Source of the DNA: Ostreococcus mediterraneus
Lineage: Eukaryota > Chlorophyta > Mamiellophyceae > Mamiellales > Bathycoccaceae
NCBI GenBank assembly: GCA_012295225.1
Contig: WMKK01000004.1
Coordinates: forward strand, 423,669 to 487,668
Length of the DNA: 64,000 nucleotides
Direction: 5' to 3'
Of the stretch, positions 1-9,342 are shown one piece after another; position 1 is the first letter of the stretch; each line of letters begins with the position of its first letter. The notes under the pieces were generated by a model. The model made no database searches and had not been told where the DNA came from. It saw only the letters and a program-made list of their open reading frames with translations. A program made the position numbers and the translations under genes.

Positions 1-368
1 AAACGGGTCTGTTGTCGTCGTTTTCGAGCGTTTTCGTCGCGGCATAGCGGTTACGTCGTCCGTTTCGCTTCAAATCATGCAACTCTGAAGCATCACGTTT
101 TTTCACGAATTTTCGCAAGGTGGAAACACCCGGTAGTAGATGGGGTGTAATGATCAGATAGTGCTAAAAGCCACAATGTATTGTTATATTTGACCCTTTA
201 TGACTCGTCAGTCGCGGAGGGACTCCTCTGAACCGGCGATATATAAAGTTTTCCCTCGAAGGAACGAAGGACCGACGGATCAGTCGGTCGAAATGAAAGA
301 AATTGATTAACGTTCGGGTAAACGTTCAGTCTCAACCCCGCACCGTACATCGGCAAGGTCTCACAAAT
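1..368. other. 5' flank with weak transposon relic
   Basis: No gene is seen here. Around positions 101-136 the sequence closely resembles part of the TIR element interior near 13125-13160 (shared core TTTTTCACGAATTTTC then CAAGGT), and another shared stretch, CGTTTTCGAGCG, lies about 70 bases upstream at similar spacing. I read this as a decayed fragment of the same transposon family. The rest is presumably the promoter and 5' UTR of the following gene. Confidence 0.35.
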
Positions 369-1412
369 ATGATCGCGCCATTGAATCGTGCGCTGTCTTT
401 CGAGAGTTCGTACTTAGGAAACGTGGACCCGATAAGACGCCGTCGTTTTCAGGTCAACGCGGGAAAGCGTAGAAATACAGCACATGGAACACTAAAAGTT
501 ATAGCCATCGATGCGGCTCAACCCTTCGACTCAGAAGCTAGAGAGGATGTCAAAGCCCAGAGGCAGAAAGTACTAAAGATCGGAATCGTTGGCTTCGGAA
601 ACTTTGGTCAATTTTTATCAAAACGCTTTCTTGAAAGTGGACACAGTGTCATAGCAACATCGAGAACAGATTATTCAACACATGCCAGTGCGATAGGCGT
701 ATCGTTTTTCGCGGATGCCGACGATTTTTGTGAAGAACATCCTGATATTGTCATATTTTGCACCAGTATATTATCCCTTGAGGCAACTATGAGGTGTTTT
801 CCTTTTCAGCGACTTAAACGTAACACTTTGTTTTGTGATGTTTTATCGGTGAAGCAGTTTCCAAAGCAATTATTTCTACAACTACTCCCCAGTAACTTTG
901 ATATCCTCTGTCTTCACCCAATGTTTGGCCCAGACAGTGGGAAAAACTCCTGGCAGGATTTACCTCTAGTTTACGATAAAGTGCGGGTTGGCAACGAAAA
1001 GTGTAGAAGTGAGAGATGCAATAGATTGTTAAGTTTTTTTGAATTACAAGGATGTCGTATGGTAGAAATGTCTTGCGAAGAACACGACCGACAAGCTGCC
1101 TCTTCTCAGTTCATTACACATACGGTAGGGAGAATGCTAGGTACCATGGAGCTGTCAGAAACGACAATAAGTACAAAAGGATTTGATTCATTGATGTCCC
1201 TAGTTGATAATACATATCATGATTCATTCGATTTGTACTACGGTCTATTCATGTACAATAAGAACGCGTCTGCGGAGCTAGCGAGGCTTGAGCTTGCATT
1301 CAATCAGGTCAAAGGTGAGCTTTTTGGACGCCTCCACGACGTTATTCGTAGCGAGCTTTTCACTGAGAACTCTGGCGCGCACTCAATAAACGAGAATCCA
1401 GAGAAACGCTAG
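369..1412 (+). CDS. TYRA: Arogenate/prephenate dehydrogenase (TyrA-like), plastid
   Basis: Oxidative decarboxylation of arogenate (or prephenate) with NAD(P), the last committed step to tyrosine, expected in the plastid. The frame is open from a TTG at 303, but the first ATG is at 369, giving 347 aa. Residues 1-65 are basic and hydroxyl-rich with few acids, as in a transit peptide. A Rossmann nucleotide-binding motif follows at about residue 72 (KIGIVGFGNFGQFLSKR), and the sequence CLHPMFGPDSG further on is typical of plant arogenate dehydrogenases. No intron is needed. It converges on GPN1 with only 15 bases between stops. Substrate preference (arogenate over prephenate) is inferred from plant-like motifs. 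Tyrosine leads to homogentisate, the substrate of the VTE2 enzyme encoded at 21.7 kb. Confidence 0.88.
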   Translation: MIAPLNRALSFESSYLGNVDPIRRRRFQVNAGKRRNTAHGTLKVIAIDAAQPFDSEAREDVKAQRQKVLKIGIVGFGNFGQFLSKRFLESGHSVIATSRTDYSTHASAIGVSFFADADDFCEEHPDIVIFCTSILSLEATMRCFPFQRLKRNTLFCDVLSVKQFPKQLFLQLLPSNFDILCLHPMFGPDSGKNSWQDLPLVYDKVRVGNEKCRSERCNRLLSFFELQGCRMVEMSCEEHDRQAASSQFITHTVGRMLGTMELSETTISTKGFDSLMSLVDNTYHDSFDLYYGLFMYNKNASAELARLELAFNQVKGELFGRLHDVIRSELFTENSGAHSINENPEKR

Positions 1413-1427
1413 GTTGTAAAATCTATA

Positions 1428-2225
1428 TCACGTTTTATTGCGTTTGCTTCCCGACGAACCTTGGCCGACGTCGGCCAAACTGTCCAAAAGTTGTGCAAAC
1501 CCCTCGTCTTTCAGTGCCGAGACTCCAACATACTTCAAATCAGCGTAAAATTCGGAGATTGTAGATGCTAAGGACTTGGCTAATTCAGAAGAATATGAGG
1601 CTGTGCCAGACTCCAGAACCGAGTGAATTAGGCTGGAATCTTTCATCCACTGAGCGGCAAAGCCTGCCTCCAACACGTCCACTTTGTTGTACACCAATAC
1701 TACTGCCAACTTCGTTTTGTACACAATACTGAGGCACTGTAACATGTTCGATAAGAACACCTGTGCATCGTGAACTCTCGGTGTGTCGAGGATATACAGT
1801 AAGACCGTGGGGAATTCAGCCTGGAAAGACTCACACATTATTGCGCCAGATGCTGACCATGTAAATATTTCGATCTGCCCTGGCGTGTCGACGAATACAT
1901 AATCAAGCTGATTGCGTCGTTGATGGCACAATGATATTACCTGATCAAAACGAGTAGCAAACAGGTTACATGCCGTTAGAATTGCGCCATTCGGTCCGAG
2001 ATTGTATTTTTTTCTGATTCCAACGTAGTCTATAGTGTCACGGATATCGACATTCGGTTCGTATGGAAGGTTTCTTACAGCGGGATCCAAATTCAACACA
2101 TATGGATTTAAACCAACCGCGTCGCATGCTAATCGAAGTCTACTTGTGACTGAAGTTTTCCCTGAACCTGCCATCCCGACTACAAGAGTAACTACTGGAG
2201 ACTTGTTCTTCTTTGGTGCGCTCAT
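1428..2225 (-). CDS. GPN1: GPN-loop GTPase 1 (GPN1/NPA3/XAB1)
   Basis: A small GTPase of the GPN family, whose members help assemble RNA polymerase II and bring it into the nucleus. The 265-aa protein has a P-loop near its start (GMAGSGKTS), the diagnostic Gly-Pro-Asn insertion (LGPNGAIL), the switch motif DTPGQIEIF and a guanine-specificity motif NKVD. DPAVRNLPYEPNVDIRD is characteristic of the GPN1 subgroup rather than GPN2 or GPN3. It starts at an ATG at 2225. The C-terminus ends soon after the G domain; animal and yeast GPN1 have a longer acidic tail, so the tail is short or missing here. The gene is divergent from the tyrosyl-tRNA synthetase and convergent with TyrA. Confidence 0.9.
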   Translation of the reverse strand: MSAPKKNKSPVVTLVVGMAGSGKTSVTSRLRLACDAVGLNPYVLNLDPAVRNLPYEPNVDIRDTIDYVGIRKKYNLGPNGAILTACNLFATRFDQVISLCHQRRNQLDYVFVDTPGQIEIFTWSASGAIMCESFQAEFPTVLLYILDTPRVHDAQVFLSNMLQCLSIVYKTKLAVVLVYNKVDVLEAGFAAQWMKDSSLIHSVLESGTASYSSELAKSLASTISEFYADLKYVGVSALKDEGFAQLLDSLADVGQGSSGSKRNKT

Positions 2226-2676
2226 GCTCGATTATGTTCAAACCGCAAGATATCGACTTCGAGAACGGGGTGGATGGATTTCGCAGGAGCCGCTTGCGTA
2301 TTCAAAACGCGCAGCGTCGCTCTTGGGACGCTCGTTCCGTATTTTGGAGCCGCGCTCCAATAGCCCTCCACTGGATGGTACGCAACAGACAAAACTGCAT
2401 GTATCGGCTTCTTCGTTTTTATTACCAAAAGTCGGTATGTCAAGCAATGTAGTTCACATTATACTGAACGCGTGTTTGTAGAAGCTAAATACTCTCAATT
2501 TTCGTGAAAACATATCATATTTAGTATTTAATAGAACTGATCATAACGTGGCTATCATTTTGAAAACTACCCCGTGTTAAGGTGACGACAAGTGTTTTAC
2601 GATTTCGGGAGCGTCGTTACTTTCTGAGTGCGTTATCCAGACGTCTGTAAGCGACCGACCCGCTGACTCCAATTTC
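2226..2676. other. Divergent promoter region GPN1 / TyrRS
   Basis: About 450 bases between two divergent start codons. Short frames on both strands look like chance. No clear TATA box or repeat is seen; I take it as a shared promoter region. Confidence 0.5.
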
Positions 2677-4149
2677 ATGTTATTAATGTACACCGGTTCT
2701 GTTTGTGGCGGTACAATTTGCAGGCGCGCACTAGCAACTCGTAGAGTGTTTTGTGGGCGCGTGACATTTGCGGCAGAGAGGGGCGCTCACAGACTGCCCA
2801 CAGTTCCGCGCGTCCTGACGAAAACGTACAGCGCGCAGATAAACGAATCGCGGTCCTCAGCGTCATTAGACACTGCCTGCGACCTTCTGAGTACGCTAAA
2901 AGCGCGTGGGCTCTACGACAACTGCACAGACGAAGTGGGACTTTCAGAAGCACTTCACAAGCCCGTCAAAGTATACTGCGGGTTTGATCCTACAGCTGAC
3001 TCGTTGCACCTTGGTAATCTACTTGGTATCGTTATACTGGCCTGGTTCCAGAAAGCTGGACATCATCCGGTCAGTCTAGTTGGAGGGGCCACTGGTAGGG
3101 TTGGTGACCCGTCGGGGAGATCTCTAGAGCGGCCTCTACTTAGTGAAGATACCCTAGCTTCGAACGTGTCAGCTATCCGGTCGTTACTTGAAAAATTACT
3201 AGCTGATGAACGTGGGAGTGAACCTACAATCCTCAACAATTATGACTGGTTTCAGAGTATTACCTTATTGGACTTTTTAAGAGACACGGGAAAATTTGCG
3301 CGCATGGGAACCATGCTTTCCAAAGATAGTGTGCGTACGAGACTCGAAAGTGAAGACGGTTTGAGTTTCACTGAGTTCTCCTATCAGCTTCTTCAGGGTT
3401 ACGATTTCATGCATCTATTTCGTGAGCAAGGGGTCTCAGTGCAAATTGGCGGAAGCGACCAGTGGGGTAATATTACAGCTGGTACGGACTTAATCCGTCG
3501 TGTCTGCCGTGAAGATGGTGCATATGGCATGACTTTTCCTTTACTTCTGAAATCCGATGGCACAAAGTTTGGTAAGTCTGCGACTGGGGCCATATGGTTA
3601 TCGAAAGAAAGACTTTCGCCGTATAAGTTCTACCAGTACTTGCTACAAACTACGGATAGCGACGTTGTACGTCTCTTGCGTATGCTCACCTTTCTTCCGC
3701 TAGATGACATTTCTGGGATTGAAGCAAATATGCAAGGACCAAACTATATACCAAATAGTGCGCAGACAATTTTAGCGGAGGAGTTGACTAAATTCGTGCA
3801 CGGACAAAGCGGCTTGAAAGAGGCACAGTTAGCTACGGCTTGTTTGAAGCCGGGATCCGATACACCTCTTGATTCAGAGGCCCTTTCCCTCGTGGCGGAA
3901 CTTATTCCAACAGTTACTTTAAACCGTAGTTCTGTCATCGGTATTCCTATCATTACAGTCCTTGTAGATTCAGGTTTATTGGACAGTAAAGGAGCGGCAA
4001 AAAGACTAGTTCTGAATGGAGGTGTTCGTCTAAATAACGTCAAGGTGCCTGACATAGAAAAGGTTGTGCGTGAGTCAGATATCATAGGTGATAACATGCT
4101 TGTATTATCTTCCGGTAAGAAAAATAAACTTCTAATTCGGTTGGAATAA
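2677..4149 (+). CDS. Tyrosyl-tRNA synthetase, organellar (bacterial type)
   Basis: Charges tRNA-Tyr in mitochondria and/or plastid. The 490-aa product starts at an ATG at 2677 with about 60 basic, Ser/Thr-rich residues that fit an organelle presequence. The class I catalytic core follows: CGFDPTADSLHLGNLLG (HIGH-type motif), GGATGRVGDPSGR, the tyrosine-binding region with QIGGSDQWGNITAG, and the KMSKS-type loop KFGKSATGAIW. The C-terminal ~65 residues form an S4-like RNA-binding domain (AAKRLVLNGGVRLNN), as in bacterial TyrRS. Length and domain order are standard. The gene is uninterrupted. Which organelle it serves cannot be read from sequence; dual targeting is common in plants. Confidence 0.95.
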   Translation: MLLMYTGSVCGGTICRRALATRRVFCGRVTFAAERGAHRLPTVPRVLTKTYSAQINESRSSASLDTACDLLSTLKARGLYDNCTDEVGLSEALHKPVKVYCGFDPTADSLHLGNLLGIVILAWFQKAGHHPVSLVGGATGRVGDPSGRSLERPLLSEDTLASNVSAIRSLLEKLLADERGSEPTILNNYDWFQSITLLDFLRDTGKFARMGTMLSKDSVRTRLESEDGLSFTEFSYQLLQGYDFMHLFREQGVSVQIGGSDQWGNITAGTDLIRRVCREDGAYGMTFPLLLKSDGTKFGKSATGAIWLSKERLSPYKFYQYLLQTTDSDVVRLLRMLTFLPLDDISGIEANMQGPNYIPNSAQTILAEELTKFVHGQSGLKEAQLATACLKPGSDTPLDSEALSLVAELIPTVTLNRSSVIGIPIITVLVDSGLLDSKGAAKRLVLNGGVRLNNVKVPDIEKVVRESDIIGDNMLVLSSGKKNKLLIRLE

Positions 4150-4653
4150 TATGTACCTATACGCAATATATGATTCACCAAATAGAGCTCCACAACCTTC
4201 CACGTCGACTCTGATATTGGCGTTCAGAGTCGTGCCGAAGGATTTGGCAGCTGTCGCATATTGCTGAACATTTGCACGGAATGGCTGAAAGTACTGCAAC
4301 TTCATCAAACAATTGCTTCTTACATCCTGCAAACGATGTCGCCCGCCTCTAATTTAGCGGTATCAGTTCTTTGTACTTCAATTGAGTGCTAGTATAAAAT
4401 TGCATTTCACTCCAAATTGACAGTTTTAAAAAGTAAATGTTCTACTTTTCTCCTCCCTGTTTCCGTCTTATACGCCAGAAGTTGGAGTTCATTTATCACG
4501 TAAGCACGGCATCTGACACCCCAAACGTAAATCCGAAAGCAATCCAAAATAAACAGCTACAAAACTACGAACTGTCGTGTAAGCTCAATCGAGTTTCGCT
4601 TTTCCGTGAACGAAATTCAGTTGCACTAAATACTTCTTCCCGACGTGTTGAAT
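4150..4653. other. Intergenic, possible upstream exon of VPS16-like gene
   Basis: No convincing gene. An ATG at 4437 opens a short frame on the plus strand (4437-4685) that resembles the start of VPS16 only vaguely. Since neighbouring genes have introns near 50 nt, a first exon of the downstream gene could lie here, but I could not find a splice that keeps frame. Confidence 0.3.
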
Positions 4654-6741
4654 ATGGTCTCAACAAGTTGGGTTCACTGCGATAGTAACGCTAATGTGAC
4701 TTCGGAAATATTTGCGCTGAACTCTACGGATGGTTCGTACGCTCGCACCTTGTTGCGTACAAAATCTACGCCTCTTATAGAGGTATGCGACCACGGCCAA
4801 CTCGTTCTTGCACGAATAGAGTGTCATGGGTTCGGAAGTGTATTTGGCATAAAGTGGGTGGATTCCGGGAAAACTTTATTATGCTTGTTCAATGATGGAA
4901 CAATTTTAGAGTATTGTTCCATGCTGAGAACAACAAAGCGTGCGTATCGAATACCTGTGCGTTCTATTACAACTGGCGCGTGTGTTATCACGAATTCAGG
5001 AGTAGTCCTCGTGGCGGATGCGCATATTTTGTTTTTCATGCGCCATGTCAGAAAAGTACGCAGCCAATGCATCTCAATCCCTAAAGCTTTAAATTGTCTA
5101 GCGGTTTCGAAAGCTCATACTGGCTCGTGTTACCTCGCAACATCAGAGTCTATTTTGTTATTTTCGAGACTGAGGAAAGCATGTCGTTTATTATTAAATA
5201 TTTTGGCTATTGAGGCTTGTCCCGCTGGCAATCTGGTGATTGTTATCACAGCAAATCATATGCTATCAGTTTTCAGTTCTGATCTAGAAAATTGCATATT
5301 TTCCTCGTCTGTCAGCATCAGCGGGTTCCGATGTATGCTTTGGAATACGCCCAAAGTTCTACGTATTATCTGTGATAGAGCAGTCTATTTGCTTACTGTT
5401 ATCGGCGAATATACCTTACTCGATCTCAACTGTACTTTGGAGAGCCCATCCTCGTTACTTTCCGCGTTACTTGACTGGAAGTACGGAGCGCTTGAAGCTT
5501 TTTCTGGCCTGAAGAAAGAGAGCACAACGATTGTGAGCACGAACACAACTGGAGTAGCTACGGCTTCACATTTTTTGACTCGCGCGTGTGAACACGTTTC
5601 ATCACGAGAACACGAATTCGTATTCGCCGACGTGCCGCATCAGCGAAGCGTTCGTCAGTGGGCTGAGCACGCAGAGGCGCCTGGGTGCTTAAGGCAGTAT
5701 CTTTTCAGATTTGCTGCACACTTGTTACCACAAAAACATATGCGACTAGAAGATCTTGCAAATTATAGAGTTGCATTGAGCACTTTCCTAGTCCGAAATG
5801 GTAGACCTTATGCGGCATTGAAAGTAAGTCCTGATGCATTTCGGAGAGTGATAATGCTCGACTGGTTAGAAGGCGTTCTGTGCAGAAGAAGTGCACATAT
5901 ACCGACCAATAGCTTCAAGTTACTGATCGAGCATATTAAAAAGGTACCAGGTGTAGACGTTTCGCAGCTATGTGATGGCGTTCCAGATAAGGAACTCTGT
6001 GACTGTCTCACTTGGTGCGAAATTATCAACCTTGAGCCTCGAATGCAGAAGAAAGTAGATTTTGCGCTGAAGACACATTCACTGGAAATGCTTGCTACTG
6101 CACTCCCATCAATGTTAGATACTGATCAACTGCATAAAGTTGCGCGCGCATCTTTTGCGCCTGGCGGCTTTTTGTTCACAAAGACATACGCTTTTACACC
6201 AGTCTTGGCGCGATACGTTTCACACATTTGGTCGTCAAATTCAACTACACAAGAAAAAAAGCAAGATAGAGATATTCTCGAGGAAGTTGTAAAATTCACC
6301 TTGGATTCAAGGAAAATTCAGCCTAAATTCTTGAACGGGCGAAATGCCATTCTACGTCTGCTCAGCTTGAAACTGCATCAAGCAAGACCTGAAGAAACGG
6401 GAATTGAAGGAAGAGATTTTGTGCTGAGAGGTACCAGGGACCATGTGAGAAAGTGGATGTCACACAGGCCTGTACGGATCTCACGGCATGAGCTTCGTTT
6501 AGTGAGGGCGTTTGATTGGAATGACTTTGCCTTAGATGTCGTACAAATAGAAAAGCTTGCCCAGGAACGAGTTTACGATGAACTATCTCACTACGTTGTG
6601 CGCTTTGAAACCGTGAAGGAGGTTTCATATCTGTACGAGGTATTAGACGCATTTAATGTCTCTGCAAACACTGTTTTGGAAATTCAAAGCAGCTTGCGAG
6701 CGCGCTTTAGAAAAGACTCAAAATTTTCTCTTATAATGTAA
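4654..6741 (+). CDS. VPS16: Divergent VPS16-like HOPS/CORVET subunit
   Basis: Probably the VPS16 core subunit of the HOPS/CORVET tethering complexes at the vacuole or late endosome. I identified it by comparing remembered plant VPS16 sequence: the N-terminal propeller stretch GIKWVDSGKTLLCLFNDGT matches the family pattern G-(M/I)-x-W-x-D-x(2-3)-T-L-(I/L)-C-(I/L)-x-x-DGT. Around residues 375-500 an alpha-solenoid region carries an EPR...KKV-like stretch corresponding to the family's EPRxxKQVPLLL segment. The family normally exceeds 800 residues. This 695-aa frame lacks the first ~35-40 residues, probably on an unrecognised upstream exon. The frame opens with GTG at 4645; the first ATG is 4654. 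Identity is strained, so a related propeller-solenoid protein remains possible. Confidence 0.55.
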   Translation: MVSTSWVHCDSNANVTSEIFALNSTDGSYARTLLRTKSTPLIEVCDHGQLVLARIECHGFGSVFGIKWVDSGKTLLCLFNDGTILEYCSMLRTTKRAYRIPVRSITTGACVITNSGVVLVADAHILFFMRHVRKVRSQCISIPKALNCLAVSKAHTGSCYLATSESILLFSRLRKACRLLLNILAIEACPAGNLVIVITANHMLSVFSSDLENCIFSSSVSISGFRCMLWNTPKVLRIICDRAVYLLTVIGEYTLLDLNCTLESPSSLLSALLDWKYGALEAFSGLKKESTTIVSTNTTGVATASHFLTRACEHVSSREHEFVFADVPHQRSVRQWAEHAEAPGCLRQYLFRFAAHLLPQKHMRLEDLANYRVALSTFLVRNGRPYAALKVSPDAFRRVIMLDWLEGVLCRRSAHIPTNSFKLLIEHIKKVPGVDVSQLCDGVPDKELCDCLTWCEIINLEPRMQKKVDFALKTHSLEMLATALPSMLDTDQLHKVARASFAPGGFLFTKTYAFTPVLARYVSHIWSSNSTTQEKKQDRDILEEVVKFTLDSRKIQPKFLNGRNAILRLLSLKLHQARPEETGIEGRDFVLRGTRDHVRKWMSHRPVRISRHELRLVRAFDWNDFALDVVQIEKLAQERVYDELSHYVVRFETVKEVSYLYEVLDAFNVSANTVLEIQSSLRARFRKDSKFSLIM

Positions 6742-6845
6742 AATTTCCTTGAACAGTGAAGGCAAACGTTTAGAAGGTGGTAATACAGAAAGTGAACTGT
6801 TTGTTGTAGAGCTCCTCTCGTGGACAGCAGTGCTTTCTTTTCGTC

Positions 6846-8508
6846 CTAATCCATCACATCTTGGATATCCCTGAGGAGCTCATCGACCGTACTCGTGTTT
6901 GACATTCGATTCGCCATGCCGTAGATAGGAGCTTTCCCTTTCTTCGAGTCATACTTACCAGACTTGATGCGCTTAACTGCCAGTCTGAGATCTTCCGCAA
7001 GTGCTTTTAGCGATTGTATATTTACAGAAGTAATGCACATGTGGACCGCTGGAGGACTGTGGAGAACAGATAAATGCCAGCCCATCTCGCTTAGGATGTC
7101 GTTGAGTACGTAAATGTCGACTGTTTTACTTGTACTTCGCCAAGCAACGACCATAGTAATATCAGGTCCAATTACTTCTAAAGGTTCAATCATTGAAATA
7201 TCACGTCGGAGAGAAATGGATGCGTTTAATATGGACTCAGCAGCTGAAACATAACCTTTGTGACCGATATGCATCATGGCTGCCCAAGTCTGCGCAATTA
7301 ACCCTCCTGAACGAGAACCTGCTTGTGAAGGGGAGATATACAGCCCCCCAGACCAACTCGAGACCGCTGTGAACTGATATTTTCGGAGTTCACGTGTTTT
7401 ATATAGTGTAATAGATGAACCCTTTTGGGCACAGCCATATTTATGAGTGTCCACACTCATAGAGGTAACTTCAGGGACACGGAAGTCAAACGGCGCATAA
7501 GAAATATCCAACACCGACGAATCCTGCGCAAAGGGTAAAACAAAACCACCTAAACATGCATCAACGTGGAGACAGCAACCCCAATACTTGACCACATGTG
7601 CAATCCCTTCAATGTCGTCAATAACTCCGTGCGGATATCCTGGTGCCGAAGCATATACCAAAATAACGTTCTTGTTCATACTCCTTTTCAAGTCTTGGAC
7701 ACTGAGTCGCCCTTCCTTATCCGTGCCTATTAGATTCAGCTTGATGTTAAAATAATCAGCCGCCTTATACACAGCAGCGTGCGCAGAAGTAGCTACAACC
7801 CTACGCGTTTTGTCAGTACTTAAAGCTTAACTGAATGCATCAAACTTACATCTCAGGGTATTTTATACCACGAGTAGATCTCATGAAATCGCGTGAGGTT
7901 CGAATTGCGCTCAATATACTCTCTGTGCCTCCTGAGGTCAAGTTTCCACAGACCTCATCGTCAAACTTTGAACCTAAAAGTGTCGCAGTGAACGACACAA
8001 TGTCAGACTCCATTTTGGATACAGCTGGAAAAGCATCGCCGTGTAGTGGATTCGTATGCGCAAACATACTGTATGCAGTACTGCACAGTTTGAAAATGTT
8101 TGAATCTGGTTGTACGTATATCGCTCCAGACATCTTCGTCGTGTGCTCAGAGTCAGTGGAGATCAGGCGCGCGCACTCTGCCAGCACAGCTTCGGCGGAG
8201 AGTCCATCAGAAGGAAGATGAGCGGACTCTGGTCTTAACCGTTTGTTGTTTTTCGTTGATTGAGATACTTCCGACACAACTTTTTGTCTCACGACTTGAA
8301 TATAATACTGAATAACTGGTAGCCGTTGTACATATTCAACGAGCGTATTTCTTGACCGTGATCTATTGTACGAATTTCTCAGTATGAAGCTCGTGCATGC
8401 ACTTAGCAAGTGCGTAACCAGAACTGTCAGTAAAAATGTTCGAGTCGAAGGTGTGTCTTCCAGCCAGGTTTCGACGCGCACTGGATACTGTTCGAAGTAC
8501 TCAAACAT
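6846..8508 (-). CDS. SPL: Sphingosine-1-phosphate lyase (2 exons)
   Basis: A PLP-dependent ER enzyme that cleaves phosphorylated sphingoid bases to a fatty aldehyde and phosphoethanolamine. Two exons, 8508-7850 and 7800-6846, are joined across a 49-nt GTAAGT...TAG intron (7801-7849) holding a TACTGAC branch-like site. The junction restores IKYPEM-VVATSAHAAVYKAA, the usual lyase sequence around the substrate-binding histidine. The joined product is 537 aa. The start is the ATG at 8508; the frame is open further up but only from a GTG. A transmembrane helix lies at about residues 20-42 (FLLTVLVTHLLSACTSFIL). The PLP lysine is in SVDTHKYGCAQKGSS. It converges with the VPS16-like gene. Confidence 0.92.
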
Positions 8509-8892
8509 CCTTGAACGGTTAGCGCTAAAAAGCAGTGATATTTGCGCGCGCTGGATTACGCTGGTCGTTTCAACGAGCTCAAGCTTAGCACATTCGCGGC
8601 TGACCACTCAAGTGTGGCAGGCCTGTACAATTTTTCCAGTCGTCAGTGATTCTTGAAGTTCACGAGCGCAACTTCATTGGAAACTGTAAAAGTCTCATGT
8701 ACACTGACAGACTGATCGCGCATACTTAATACTATTATTTCTAGTTCAGCTCGATTTAACGGTTAAATCTTTAACTTAAATTTTAACCTGTACACATTTA
8801 TTGATACAATCGCAACAGTATTGAAGGCCATAAAAAGCAAGGTAGTCACCACAAGAACACTTATCGCGCCACGGCGCGCAGCGAAGGTCGGT
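8509..8892. other. Intergenic, upstream of sphingosine-phosphate lyase
   Basis: AT-rich divergent promoter region. A minus-strand frame ending near 8763 would encode one hydrophobic segment but has no ATG, so I do not call it. Confidence 0.4.
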
Positions 8893-9289
8893 ATGACCGT
8901 AGAACTGCGCAACGGTGACCCATTTACCAATTTTCGTAAAACCAATTTATTTACAGCCCAGGGCCAGATCCGCTCCCACTCCCTACACTGTACAGCCACA
9001 GCCTCTTTCACAAAACCCTTTCGAGATTCGCGGCCGCATGATAGCAGAACAACCAGAAGCGGCAGTCAAAATTTTTCGGAAGTCTTCGACCGGCTATTCA
9101 GCTGACATTTTGAACAAGCAAGACAAGAAGATAAAGCTGCTATCTACGTCAACGGAAGATTCAGAAGAAGAGTCGGAAATTGAGTCGCGTGCCAAGAATG
9201 TTGCAGTGACCTCTGATTACATCATGAATAACGCCTTGCCTCTCCAGTCCGTACGCAAAAAACAGTCTGGTTATGCTCATGAGTTGTAA
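8893..9289 (+). CDS. Small acidic/Ser-rich protein, unknown (2 exons)
   Basis: I do not recognise this gene. The best model has a six-base first exon (ATG ACC, 8893-8898), a 58-nt GTAGAA...TTACAG intron (8899-8956) and a second exon 8957-9289, giving 112 aa in frame. The intron fits the size class of its neighbours. The protein is Pro/Gln-rich at the start (APTPYTVQPQPLSQNPF), with an acidic serine cluster (STSTEDSEEESEIES) that could be a casein kinase 2 target, and no membrane segment. A simpler alternative is an 83-aa frame from the ATG at 9038. Its orientation fits the gap between a divergent and a convergent neighbour. Confidence 0.4.
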
Positions 9290-9342
9290 CGCTGTGACAA
9301 AATACGAGATACCCTTGAGCGAGCAAATAAACATGTGAACCT

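Noticed and set aside
8763-9011. Minus-strand frame with one hydrophobic segment
   Set aside because: Starts only at GTG, lacks any usable Met, and overlaps the better plus-strand model.
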